The position numbers were made by a program, and so were the translations under genes. Below are positions 17,468 through 25,772 of a stretch of DNA of 60,728 nt, one piece after another (the first letter of the stretch is position 1; each line of letters opens with the position of its first letter). The stretch lies in NCBI GenBank assembly GCA_949471785.1, contig CASWRE010000017.1:1-60728 (forward strand). Direction: 5' to 3'. Source of the stretch: an uncultured Lachnospiraceae bacterium. GTDB lineage: Bacteria; Bacillota; Clostridia; Lachnospirales; Lachnospiraceae. A model generated the notes under the pieces. That model was not told where the DNA came from and ran no database searches. It worked only from the letters and a program-made list of their open reading frames with translations.

Positions 17468-18754
17468 ATGTCTGCAGAGAAATCCGAAGCATTATATGAG
17501 CGGGCAGTAAAATGTATTCCCGGCGGTGTAAACAGTCCGGTGCGCGCCTACGGTTCCGTGGGCATGACCCCGCGGTTTATCCAGGGGGCCAACGGTCCCT
17601 ATGTGTTCGATGAGGACGGGAATAAATATATTGATTACGTCGGCTCCTGGGGTCCGATGATTCTGGGGCATAACAATCCGATGATTCTGGAGGCCGTGAT
17701 TAAAACCTGTCAGAGCGGTCTCAGTTTTGGTGCGGCCACCAGGCTTGAGGTGGAAATGGCGGAGTTTATCTGTCAAAATATTAAGCATATGGATATGGTC
17801 CGTATGGTCAATTCCGGCACCGAGGCGGTCATGAGCGCGATTCGGGCGGCCAGAGGTTACACGGGGCGGAATATGATCGTCAAATTTGCGGGCTGTTATC
17901 ACGGCCATTGCGACGCCATGCTGGTGAAGGCAGGTTCCGGCGTGATGACGGCCGGTATTCCCGACAGCGCCGGAGTGCCGGAGGGCTGTACCCGGGACAC
18001 CATGACGGCGGTCTACAATGATCTGGACAGTGCCCGGGAAATTTTCTTACGGTATGCGGATCAAATTGCGGCGGTGATTGTGGAACCGGTAGCTGCCAAT
18101 ATGGGCGTGGTGCTGCCGGAGAAGGGCTTTTTACAGGGACTTCAGACGCTCTGTCATGATCATGGAGCCGTATTTATTCTGGATGAGGTGATTACCGGAT
18201 TCCGGCTGACTTTCGGCGGTGCGGCGGAGTACTATGACCTGGAACCCGATCTGCGCACATACGGCAAAATTATCGGAGCGGGTATGCCGGTGGGCGCTTA
18301 CGGCGGCAGGAAGGAAATTATGGATATGGTGGCCCCTGTGGGTCCGGTGTACCAGGCCGGTACTTTGAGCGGCAATCCGGTGGCTATGGCAGCGGGGCTG
18401 GCCCAGCTTAAGTTCCTCTGTGAAAATCCTCAGATTTATACGCAGATGGCAAAGACGGCGTCCCGGCTTTTTGAGGGCATGGAGAAGCTGCTGGCCCGGT
18501 ATGAGGTCCCCTGTACGCTGAACAGCATGGGTTCTCTGGGCTGCCTGTATTTTACCCGGGAGCATGTGACAAATTATGAAATAGCCGGACATGCGGATAC
18601 GGAGGCATTTGCCCGGTATTTCCGGTACATGATCGATCACCATATCCATCTGGGACCGTCTCAGTTTGAGGCTATGTTTATTTCGGCAAGCCATACAGAG
18701 GAGACCACGGCAGAAACACTGGAGGCCTTTGAAGGGTGGATTAAAAATCGTTAG
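17468..18754 (+). CDS. hemL: Glutamate-1-semialdehyde 2,1-aminomutase
   Basis: PLP enzyme that makes 5-aminolevulinate from the HemA product. 428 residues, the usual length. Motifs are PGGVNSPVRAYGSVG near the N-terminus, NSGTEAVMSAIRAARG, DEVITGFR, and the PLP lysine about Lys267 in TYGKIIGAGMPVGAYGG. GGGAGGAGCAGCTG precedes ATG 17468. It closes the operon, which ends at a hairpin terminator. No hemE, hemN or hemH is present, so the operon is probably aimed at siroheme or cobalamin rather than heme. Confidence 0.96.
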   Translation: MSAEKSEALYERAVKCIPGGVNSPVRAYGSVGMTPRFIQGANGPYVFDEDGNKYIDYVGSWGPMILGHNNPMILEAVIKTCQSGLSFGAATRLEVEMAEFICQNIKHMDMVRMVNSGTEAVMSAIRAARGYTGRNMIVKFAGCYHGHCDAMLVKAGSGVMTAGIPDSAGVPEGCTRDTMTAVYNDLDSAREIFLRYADQIAAVIVEPVAANMGVVLPEKGFLQGLQTLCHDHGAVFILDEVITGFRLTFGGAAEYYDLEPDLRTYGKIIGAGMPVGAYGGRKEIMDMVAPVGPVYQAGTLSGNPVAMAAGLAQLKFLCENPQIYTQMAKTASRLFEGMEKLLARYEVPCTLNSMGSLGCLYFTREHVTNYEIAGHADTEAFARYFRYMIDHHIHLGPSQFEAMFISASHTEETTAETLEAFEGWIKNR

Positions 18755-18770
18755 AAAGAGGTTCTGTGTG

Positions 18771-18821
18771 AAAAGGCTGCTGCATTTTGGTGTGAAAAGA
18801 CCGGGGGTGCGGCAGCCTTTG
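18771..18821 (+). terminator. Terminator of the hem operon
   Basis: Arms AAAGGCTGC-T-GCA (18772-18784) and TGC-G-GCAGCCTTT (18808-18820) pair around a loop of about 23 bases. The T tract is short, so efficiency is uncertain. Confidence 0.55.
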
Positions 18822-18975
18822 TATATGATACAATAAACACGGGCTGCTACGGATTGTTCCCGTTTGTGCTAAAATGTGCATGTTTACAAGGTTCGCATGC
18901 GATATATACGCGGTATGGATACTTGCATAAAAACCATTTAAGGCATACGACAAGGATTGCACAAAGGAGGAACAA

Positions 18976-19587
18976 ATGGGAACAGTGTACGGTTACGTGC
19001 GTGTAAGCACCAGGGAGCAGAATGAGGACAGGCAGCTTTTGGCAATGAAAGAGAGGCAGATACCGAAGAAAAATATTTATGTGGACAAGCAGTCCGGAAA
19101 GGATTTCGATCGTCCCATGTATCAGCGTATGATGAAAAAACTGAAAGAGGATGACCTGATCTATATCAAGAGTATTGATCGGCTGGGGCGTAACTATGAG
19201 GAGATCCTGGAACAGTGGCGAATCCTGACAAAAGAAAAGAAGGTGGATATTGTCGTATTGGATATGGTTCTTCTGGATACCCGGCGGGGTAAAGACCTGA
19301 TGGGGACGTTTTTAAGTGACATTGTGCTCCAGGTGCTCTCCTTTGTGGCGGAAAACGAGCGCAAAAATATCCGGGAGAGGCAGAAGGAAGGTATAGAAGC
19401 GGCAAAGCAGCGGGGAGTACAGTTCGGCAGGCCCCAGAAAATCATGCCGGATAATTTCACAACCATATGCACCATGTGGATAAATAAGGAGATATCGGGA
19501 GAAGAGGCAGCGAAAAAATGCAATCTGACGAGGGCTACATTTTACAGGAAGGCGAATATCCAGAAATATGGGAGAGCAGGGATTTAA
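18976..19587 (+). CDS. Serine recombinase of the resolvase/invertase family
   Basis: 203-residue small serine recombinase. The catalytic serine is about Ser11 in YVRVSTREQNEDRQ; the conserved active-site arginines appear in SIDRLGRNYEE and DRPMYQRM. A long helix (ENERKNIRERQKEGIEAAKQRG) is followed by the GRPQK linker and a C-terminal helix-turn-helix of about 45 residues. ATG 18976 has AAAGGAGG upstream. No transposase or partner is adjacent. It could be a relic of a mobile element, or an invertase/resolvase acting on sites elsewhere. Short palindromic bases lie just upstream (for example ATAC-GCG-GTAT near 18905), but I cannot define a recombination site. Confidence 0.88.
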   Translation: MGTVYGYVRVSTREQNEDRQLLAMKERQIPKKNIYVDKQSGKDFDRPMYQRMMKKLKEDDLIYIKSIDRLGRNYEEILEQWRILTKEKKVDIVVLDMVLLDTRRGKDLMGTFLSDIVLQVLSFVAENERKNIRERQKEGIEAAKQRGVQFGRPQKIMPDNFTTICTMWINKEISGEEAAKKCNLTRATFYRKANIQKYGRAGI

Positions 19588-19633
19588 GAGACCGGCGTCA
19601 GACGTCCATAATTTGTAATATATTTTTCCCGGC

Positions 19634-19661
19634 TTGAAAAAGCTGGGATATTTGTTACAAT
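19634..19661 (+). promoter_or_regulatory. Probable promoter of hybrid kinase 1
   Basis: -35 TTGAAA (19634-19639), 16-bp spacer, -10 TACAAT (19656-19661), about 58 bases before the kinase ATG. An imperfect hairpin (CCCGGCTT/AAGCTGGG) overlaps the -35. Confidence 0.55.
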
Positions 19662-19719
19662 ACAGATATGCGGCCGGGAATCAGGATCAGCTGCGATACA
19701 GGAAAAGGAACAGACTATC

Positions 19720-22701
19720 ATGCATAAAAAAGAGACCAGACAATTATTTAAAAAAGTGCGGAACAACATCATCGTTTTGACCATGTTTGTTTTCGTGGTT
19801 TTGCTTTGCACGGGTGTTTTGCGAAGAGCATTGATGGTGAATACCAACCAAATGGGCCTTACGCTGGTGGAGAATTATTCTTCATCGGAGGAAAGCAACA
19901 TGAGCGCCTGCGAGGCGATTCTGACCATCAGCGTAAATTACGTCGAGGAGCGCGAACAGGGGGGAGCGTCCCTTGAGGAGCTAAAGAAAGGCCTGTATCC
20001 TCTGATGGACGGGCTGACGGATATGTATGGTTCCGAAAATATTCAGATTTATGGCTGGGTCTTTGACGGTACCCAGGCAGTGTCCAACGATCCGGCGATC
20101 GAGGCCCTGTCGGACTATGACGTCACGGACACAGACTATTACCGGGGAGCAATGGCCGCGAAGGGAGAGACGTATCTCTCCCCTGTCTATACGGATATCA
20201 TGACGGGTCTTCCCGTAGTGACGATGTGCAAAGCCGTTCCGGGTTCAAACAGTTTTCTGGCCATTGATATGACGTTTTCCTATTTTGAGATGAATAACGG
20301 AAATCTGATGCTGCCCGACGGGGCGTCCTATTATCTGATCGGCAAGGAGGGGACACTGTTTTACTACAAGACGTCCCTGGATCACCGGTATGAGGATTTT
20401 CAGGACTGGCTCACCGGGATTGCGCAGGAGATGGGCAGCGAAAGAGAAAACCAGGTGCTGGAAAATATTCGGGATGTGGACGGCGCAGACCGCAATGTAT
20501 ATTGCCATCAGATGGAGAACGGATGGACGGCGATCCTGACGATTCCTAAAGAAGAGATTCTTTCCGGTGCGGACACATTTAACTACATAAGCTTTGGGCT
20601 TGTTTTTCTGGGGATTGGGCTGATTGTATTTCAGACATTTCGGAATTATAAGCAGGAGAAACAAAATCAGATGCTTCAGGATGAGCGTGACCGGATGGCG
20701 GGACGGCATCGGGTGTATCAGAATGCCATGAATGGTACGGCGCGGGCTTATCAGGCTATCTACTATATTGATGTGGTAAAGGGCAGGTATGAAATGCTCT
20801 ATCCACACCTGGGTAATGAGGAAGAATCCGGTGATTATGAGACGGAATTTGTGGAGAGCCGTTTTGCGAGAGGGATTATTGCAGAGGAGAGCAGGGAGGA
20901 TATCCGGGAATTTTTTGACCTGTCCGGCATTCTGGAGCGTTTTAAGACAGAGGATCATCTGGAGCTTCAGTATAAGCGGCTGAAGGGGGACGGCGAGTAT
21001 GAGTGGTGCTCGGCCGCGATCACTGTGGCGGAGATGGCAGATGGGCGGCCGTCTGCCATTACGGTGGCCGTCCGCAGCATTGACGAGATCATTCACAGAG
21101 AAGAAGAGCAGAAGGAGATGCTGATCCTGGCAGCAGAGCGCGCGGAGTCGGCCAACCACGCGAAGAGTGATTTCCTGTCCAGAATGAGTCATGATATCCG
21201 AACCCCGATGAATGCGATTCTGGGCATGACCGCTGTGGCGGGCATGCATATTGACGAAAAAGAACGGGTTTTGGATGCTCTCGGCAAGATCACCATATCC
21301 AGTAAGCATTTGCTGGGTCTGATCAATGAGGTGCTGGACATGAGCCGAATCGAGAGCGGCAAGGTCAGTCTTACGGAAAACGCTTTTAATATCTCGGATA
21401 CCATAAACAATCTGCTGACGATCTTCCAAACGCAGATGAAGGCCAAGGGACTGGAACTGAAGGTTCATATCGCCAAGCTGGAACATGAGGATGTGATCGG
21501 AGACGAACAGCGGTTGCAGCAGATCTTTATGAATATCATGGGCAATGCAGTGAAGTTCACGCCGTCCGGCGGCAGGGTGAGTATTTTTATAGAGGAGAAC
21601 CCTTCTCATATCCCCGGCAGCGGCTATTATAAATTTGTCTTTAAGGACACCGGGATCGGTATGGAGAAGGAGTTTATAAAGAACATATTTGAACCTTTCT
21701 CCCGGGCTGCGGATTCCCGCACCGGTAAGATCGAAGGGACAGGCCTGGGTATGACTATAGCCGTCAATATAGCCCGTATGATGAACGGCGATATAGAGGT
21801 GGACAGTACGCTGGGCGAAGGCTCCACATTTACCGTTCTGGTCTATCTGAAACTCAATGACATCACCCAGGCGGACATGGAGGCGTTTACAGCCCTGCCG
21901 GTGCTGGTGGCGGATGATGAGAAAGCAGCCTGTGAAAGCGCCTGTGAGATGTTAAACAGTCTCTGCATGGACGCGGAATATGTGCTCGACGGCTATTCCG
22001 CGGTAAAACGTGTTGTGGAAGCCAGGGAATGCGGGAAAGATTTTTCCGTGGTGATTCTGGACTGGAAAATGCCGGACAAGGACGGCCTGGATACGGCCCG
22101 GGACATCCGAACGGCGGTGGGGGAGGATATACCGATTATTATTCTGTCCGCCTATGACTGGTCTGAGGTTGAGTCGGAGGCGCAGACGGCCGGTGTGGAT
22201 GCCTTTATAGAAAAGCCGTTATTTAAGTCCAGGTTGATCAGGGCGCTGAAAGAGGTTCTCGGTCTGGGCGGCAGTGAGAAAGAGGTCACAGCGATCGAGA
22301 ACTTCCAGAAGCAGGATTTTTCCGGGAAACGGGTGTTGCTGGTGGAAGATAATGAGCTGAATATTGAAGTGGCCTCGGAGCTTCTGGAGGAAGTAGGTAT
22401 CCGGGTGGAGCAGGCGTTAAACGGACAGCTCGCGGTGAAGTGCGCGCTGGATCATGAGCCCGGCTATTTTGATTTGATCTTTATGGATATTCAGATGCCG
22501 GTCATGAACGGTTACGAGGCGGCCAGAACTATCCGCGACTCCGGCCGGAAGGATCTGGCGGACATTCCGATTATCGCCATGACGGCAGACGCCTTCGCGG
22601 ACGATATCCGGAAAGCGCAGGAGGCGGGGATGAACGACCATATAGCCAAGCCCATAGATATAGATAAGCTGGAAGAGACGCTGCAGACATGGATTCGCTG
22701 A
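19720..22701 (+). CDS. Membrane-bound hybrid sensor histidine kinase with two receiver domains
   Basis: 993 residues. TM1 is about residues 20-37 and TM2 about 287-307. They flank a region of about 245 residues outside the cell that resembles a Cache-type sensor (SDYDVTDTDYYRGAMAAKGE). A PAS-like region covers about 330-465. HisKA has His491 in RMSHDIRTPMNAILG, and the HATPase has GIGMEKEFIKNIFEPF and GTGLGMTIA. Receiver 1 has phospho-acceptor Asp781 (ILDWKMPDKDG) and receiver 2 has Asp923 (FMDIQMPVMNGYEA). No HPt domain or output regulator is encoded nearby, so the signal probably leaves through a distant HPt or response regulator. The ligand is unknown. Confidence 0.9.
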   Translation: MHKKETRQLFKKVRNNIIVLTMFVFVVLLCTGVLRRALMVNTNQMGLTLVENYSSSEESNMSACEAILTISVNYVEEREQGGASLEELKKGLYPLMDGLTDMYGSENIQIYGWVFDGTQAVSNDPAIEALSDYDVTDTDYYRGAMAAKGETYLSPVYTDIMTGLPVVTMCKAVPGSNSFLAIDMTFSYFEMNNGNLMLPDGASYYLIGKEGTLFYYKTSLDHRYEDFQDWLTGIAQEMGSERENQVLENIRDVDGADRNVYCHQMENGWTAILTIPKEEILSGADTFNYISFGLVFLGIGLIVFQTFRNYKQEKQNQMLQDERDRMAGRHRVYQNAMNGTARAYQAIYYIDVVKGRYEMLYPHLGNEEESGDYETEFVESRFARGIIAEESREDIREFFDLSGILERFKTEDHLELQYKRLKGDGEYEWCSAAITVAEMADGRPSAITVAVRSIDEIIHREEEQKEMLILAAERAESANHAKSDFLSRMSHDIRTPMNAILGMTAVAGMHIDEKERVLDALGKITISSKHLLGLINEVLDMSRIESGKVSLTENAFNISDTINNLLTIFQTQMKAKGLELKVHIAKLEHEDVIGDEQRLQQIFMNIMGNAVKFTPSGGRVSIFIEENPSHIPGSGYYKFVFKDTGIGMEKEFIKNIFEPFSRAADSRTGKIEGTGLGMTIAVNIARMMNGDIEVDSTLGEGSTFTVLVYLKLNDITQADMEAFTALPVLVADDEKAACESACEMLNSLCMDAEYVLDGYSAVKRVVEARECGKDFSVVILDWKMPDKDGLDTARDIRTAVGEDIPIIILSAYDWSEVESEAQTAGVDAFIEKPLFKSRLIRALKEVLGLGGSEKEVTAIENFQKQDFSGKRVLLVEDNELNIEVASELLEEVGIRVEQALNGQLAVKCALDHEPGYFDLIFMDIQMPVMNGYEAARTIRDSGRKDLADIPIIAMTADAFADDIRKAQEAGMNDHIAKPIDIDKLEETLQTWIR

Positions 22702-22712
22702 CAGAGCCGTTA

Positions 22713-22921
22713 TTACTATTCATGGGTCAGGAATGCGCTGAACTGCGACGCGAAGCTAGTCCTTTAGGGCGCATTCCGTAAGAACATCCCCTCCGGGGAT
22801 ACCAGATTGCCTCTGGCAAATTAAGGAAATGATTCAGGAGTGAGGGGCGATTTTGCAAAGCAAACTTTAAATATCGCCCCGAATTGTTGCTATGAGCGGC
22901 CTCCCAGGCCGTGAATAGTAA
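22713..22921. repeat. Multi-stem palindromic intergenic element (structured RNA or miniature repeat)
   Basis: A 209-base unit closed by TTACTATTCATGG (22713-22725) and CCGTGAATAGTAA (22909-22921), which pair over 13 bp with one wobble. Inside are nested stems GGAATGCGC/GCGCATTCC (22730-22738, 22769-22777), ATCCCC/GGGGAT (22786-22800), CCAGA/TCTGG (22802-22816), GGGGCGAT/ATCGCCCC (22844-22851, 22873-22880) and GGCCT/AGGCC (22898-22910). It fills most of the 329-base gap between kinase 1 and alaS, upstream of the alaS promoter. It could be a repeat family with inverted ends or a non-coding RNA. No T-box signature was found. Confidence 0.6.
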
Positions 22922-22961
22922 CAAGCTGTTATGTAAATTCACAGGAATTTCCTGCTATAGC

Positions 22962-22990
22962 TTGCACATTTTTCCGTGATTTGCTATATT
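22962..22990 (+). promoter_or_regulatory. Promoter of alaS
   Basis: -35 TTGCAC (22962-22967), 17-bp spacer, -10 TATATT (22985-22990). The leader to the GTG start is only about 35 bases, too short for a T-box. Confidence 0.7.
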
Positions 22991-23030
22991 GGTGGTTGTC
23001 GAATCAAACACGTATGAGGAGGACGAAAAC

Positions 23031-25670
23031 GTGAAAAAATATGGCGTAAATGAATTGCGCAGGATGTATCTGGACTTTTTTGCTTCCAAAGATCACCTTG
23101 TGATGAAAAGCTTTTCTCTGGTTCCCCAGAATGATAAAAGCCTGCTGCTGATCAACGCGGGCATGGCTCCTCTAAAGCCTTATTTTACCGGGGCGGAGAT
23201 TCCTCCCAGGAAACGGGTGGCCACCTGTCAGAAATGTATCCGTACGGGGGATATTGAGAACGTGGGTAAGACGGCCCGCCATGGTACCTTTTTTGAGATG
23301 CTGGGAAATTTTTCCTTCGGCGATTATTTCAAGCGGGAAGCGATTGCCTGGTCCTGGGAATTCCTGACCGAGGTGGTAGGGCTTGACGCGGATAGGCTGT
23401 ATCCTTCCGTATATCTGGAGGATGACGAGGCGTTTGACATCTGGAATAAGGAGATCGGCATCCCGGCGGAACGGATCTATCGTTTTGGCAAGGAAGATAA
23501 TTTCTGGGAGCACGGCGCAGGTCCCTGCGGTCCCTGTTCAGAGATTTATTACGACCGGGGCGAGAAATATGGCTGCGGCAAACCGGGCTGTACCGTGGGC
23601 TGCGACTGCGACCGTTATATGGAGATCTGGAACAATGTCTTTACGCAGTTTGAGAATGACGGCAACGGTAATTATGAAACATTGCAGAACAAGAATATTG
23701 ATACCGGCATGGGGCTGGAGCGTTTGGCCAGCGCAGTGCAGGATGTGGATTCTATTTTTGATGTGGATACGGTGTGCGCCCTGCGCAACAGAGTCTGTGA
23801 AATCAGCGGCAAGACATACAAGGAAAAATATGACGACGACGTGTCTATTCGTCTGATCACCGACCATATCCGTTCGGCTACGTTCATGATCTCCGACGGC
23901 ATCATGCCGACCAACGAAGGAAGGGGCTATGTGCTGCGCCGCCTGATCCGCCGTGCCGCCCGCCATGGCCGTCTGCTCGGCATTGACGGCGTATTTCTGG
24001 CGGATTTGAGCGCCACGGTGATCGAGGGCTCCAGGGACGGTTATCCGGAGCTGGAAGAAAAGAAGGATTTCATTTTTAAAGTGCTGACCAATGAGGAGGC
24101 TCAGTTTAACAAGACCATCGATCAGGGGCTGCGTATTCTCGGCGAACTGGAAGCCCGGCTCCAGGAAAAGGGCGAGAAAATCCTGAGCGGCGGCGACGCC
24201 TTTAAACTCTATGATACCTATGGTTTTCCCGTGGATCTGACGAAGGAGCTCCTGGAAGAGAAGGGATATCAGATGGATGAGGACGGCTTTGCCCGAGAGA
24301 TGGAAGCCCAGCGGGTCCGGGCCCGTTCCAGCCGTGAGGTAACGAATTATATGGGGGCGGAGGCCACGGTCTATGATGAGATCGACCCGTCCGTGACGAC
24401 GGAATTTTCCGGTTATGATACGCTGACCGGAACATCGAAGGTGACGGTGATGACGACGGCCGCGGAGATCGTTCCGTCTCTGATGGAAGGCCAGGAAGGT
24501 ACGATCTTTGTGGAACGGACGCCTTTCTATGCTACCATGGGCGGCCAGGAGGGAGACAGCGGCGTGATCCGGACGGAAAACGGCGAGTTCGCCGTTCGGG
24601 AGACTGTCAAGCTACGGGGTGGCAAATACGGCCATGTGGGCGCTATGGTGTCCGGTATGATCAGTACGGGAGAGACGGTATATCTGGAGGTGGCTTCGGC
24701 GTCCCGTCAGGATACCTGTAAAAACCACAGCGCTACCCATTTGCTGCAGAAAGCGCTGAAAGTAGTCCTGGGCCCCCATGTGGAGCAGAAGGGTTCTCTG
24801 GTGACGCCTGCCAGACTTCGCTTTGACTTTGCTCATTTTCAGGCCATGACCCCGGAGGAAATCGCCCGGGTAGAGGCGCTGGTCAATCAGGAGATTCAGG
24901 CGTCTCTTCCTGTGGAGACAAAGGTCATGAGTCTGGAGGAAGCAAAGAAATCGGGCGCTATGGCTCTTTTTGGTGAGAAATATGGTAACGAAGTGCGCGT
25001 GGTATCCATGGGAGATTTCTCCCGGGAGCTCTGTGGCGGTACCCATGTGATTAATACGGGAGCGATCGCTTCCTTTAAGATCGTTTCTGAAGCCGGTGTG
25101 GCAGCGGGCGTGAGGCGTATAGAGGCTCTGACCGGAATGCATGTGACGGCTTATTACGCGGCTATAGAGCAGGAGATGAACCGGATCGCGGCGGCATTAA
25201 AGTGCAGCCCGGCAGATATCCCTGACAGGATCGCCCATCTCCAGGCGGAGGCCAGGGCGCTGCACAGCGAGAACGAATCCCTGAAAAGCAAGATGGCGCA
25301 GGACTCTCTCGGAGATGTGACGGATCAGGTGACGGATGTCAAAGGCGTGAAGGTGCTGGCGACGGCGGTGAAAGATGTGGATATGAACGGCCTGCGGGAT
25401 CTGGGCGATCAGCTAAAGGAGAAGCTGGGCGAGGGCGTCGTGGTGCTGGCGTCCGTAAGCGGCGGCAAGGTGAACCTGATGGCCATGGCCACGGACAGCG
25501 CCATGAAACAGGGCGCTCATGCCGGGAACTTGATTAAAGCCGTGGCGAAGATCGTGGGCGGTGGCGGCGGCGGAAGGCCGAACATGGCCCAGGCCGGCGG
25601 CAAGAACCCGGAGAAGGTGGACGAGGCCATGCAGGCCGTGGCCGGTATTGTTGAGGGACAATTGAAATAG
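23031..25670 (+). CDS. alaS: Alanyl-tRNA synthetase
   Basis: Charges tRNA-Ala and edits mischarged Ser/Gly. 879 residues from GTG 23031, which has AGGAGG at 23017-23022; the frame stays open to 22989 but that would overlap the -10 region. The class II catalytic core includes GTFFEMLGNFSFGDYFK and GMGLERLASAVQ. The editing-domain motifs are NHSATHLLQKAL and SRELCGGTHV, and the C-terminal DHHA1 region includes GGGGGGRPNMAQAGG. All motifs are intact, so this is a normal full-length enzyme. Confidence 0.97.
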   Translation: MKKYGVNELRRMYLDFFASKDHLVMKSFSLVPQNDKSLLLINAGMAPLKPYFTGAEIPPRKRVATCQKCIRTGDIENVGKTARHGTFFEMLGNFSFGDYFKREAIAWSWEFLTEVVGLDADRLYPSVYLEDDEAFDIWNKEIGIPAERIYRFGKEDNFWEHGAGPCGPCSEIYYDRGEKYGCGKPGCTVGCDCDRYMEIWNNVFTQFENDGNGNYETLQNKNIDTGMGLERLASAVQDVDSIFDVDTVCALRNRVCEISGKTYKEKYDDDVSIRLITDHIRSATFMISDGIMPTNEGRGYVLRRLIRRAARHGRLLGIDGVFLADLSATVIEGSRDGYPELEEKKDFIFKVLTNEEAQFNKTIDQGLRILGELEARLQEKGEKILSGGDAFKLYDTYGFPVDLTKELLEEKGYQMDEDGFAREMEAQRVRARSSREVTNYMGAEATVYDEIDPSVTTEFSGYDTLTGTSKVTVMTTAAEIVPSLMEGQEGTIFVERTPFYATMGGQEGDSGVIRTENGEFAVRETVKLRGGKYGHVGAMVSGMISTGETVYLEVASASRQDTCKNHSATHLLQKALKVVLGPHVEQKGSLVTPARLRFDFAHFQAMTPEEIARVEALVNQEIQASLPVETKVMSLEEAKKSGAMALFGEKYGNEVRVVSMGDFSRELCGGTHVINTGAIASFKIVSEAGVAAGVRRIEALTGMHVTAYYAAIEQEMNRIAAALKCSPADIPDRIAHLQAEARALHSENESLKSKMAQDSLGDVTDQVTDVKGVKVLATAVKDVDMNGLRDLGDQLKEKLGEGVVVLASVSGGKVNLMAMATDSAMKQGAHAGNLIKAVAKIVGGGGGGRPNMAQAGGKNPEKVDEAMQAVAGIVEGQLK

Positions 25671-25686
25671 CGTTCACAAGGGAAAG

Positions 25687-25716
25687 AAGGCGGGTGCAGG
25701 ACACCTGCCTTTTATT
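25687..25716 (+). terminator. Intrinsic terminator of alaS
   Basis: Stem AAGGCGGGTG (25687-25696) with CACCTGCCTT (25702-25711), 5-base loop, then TTATTT. Confidence 0.75.
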
Positions 25717-25743
25717 TACATGTTTTATCAGGTGTGCTATGAT
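25715..25743 (+). promoter_or_regulatory. Promoter of hybrid kinase 2
   Basis: -35 TTTACA (25715-25720), 17-bp spacer, -10 TATGAT (25738-25743). Its -35 begins directly at the end of the alaS terminator. Confidence 0.65.
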
Positions 25744-25772
25744 GTGGAGGTAGCGTAGACAAACGGAACAGA

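Noticed and set aside
22727-22942. Small minus-strand protein within the structured element
   Set aside because: The 71-codon frame lies wholly in the palindromic element, whose pairing constraints explain the open frame. It has no homologous motif.
22702-23030. T-box or other amino acid riboswitch before alaS
   Set aside because: No T-box AGGGTGGNACCGCG-like sequence is present, and the promoter at 22962-22990 leaves only about 35 bases of leader. The folded element lies upstream of that promoter.
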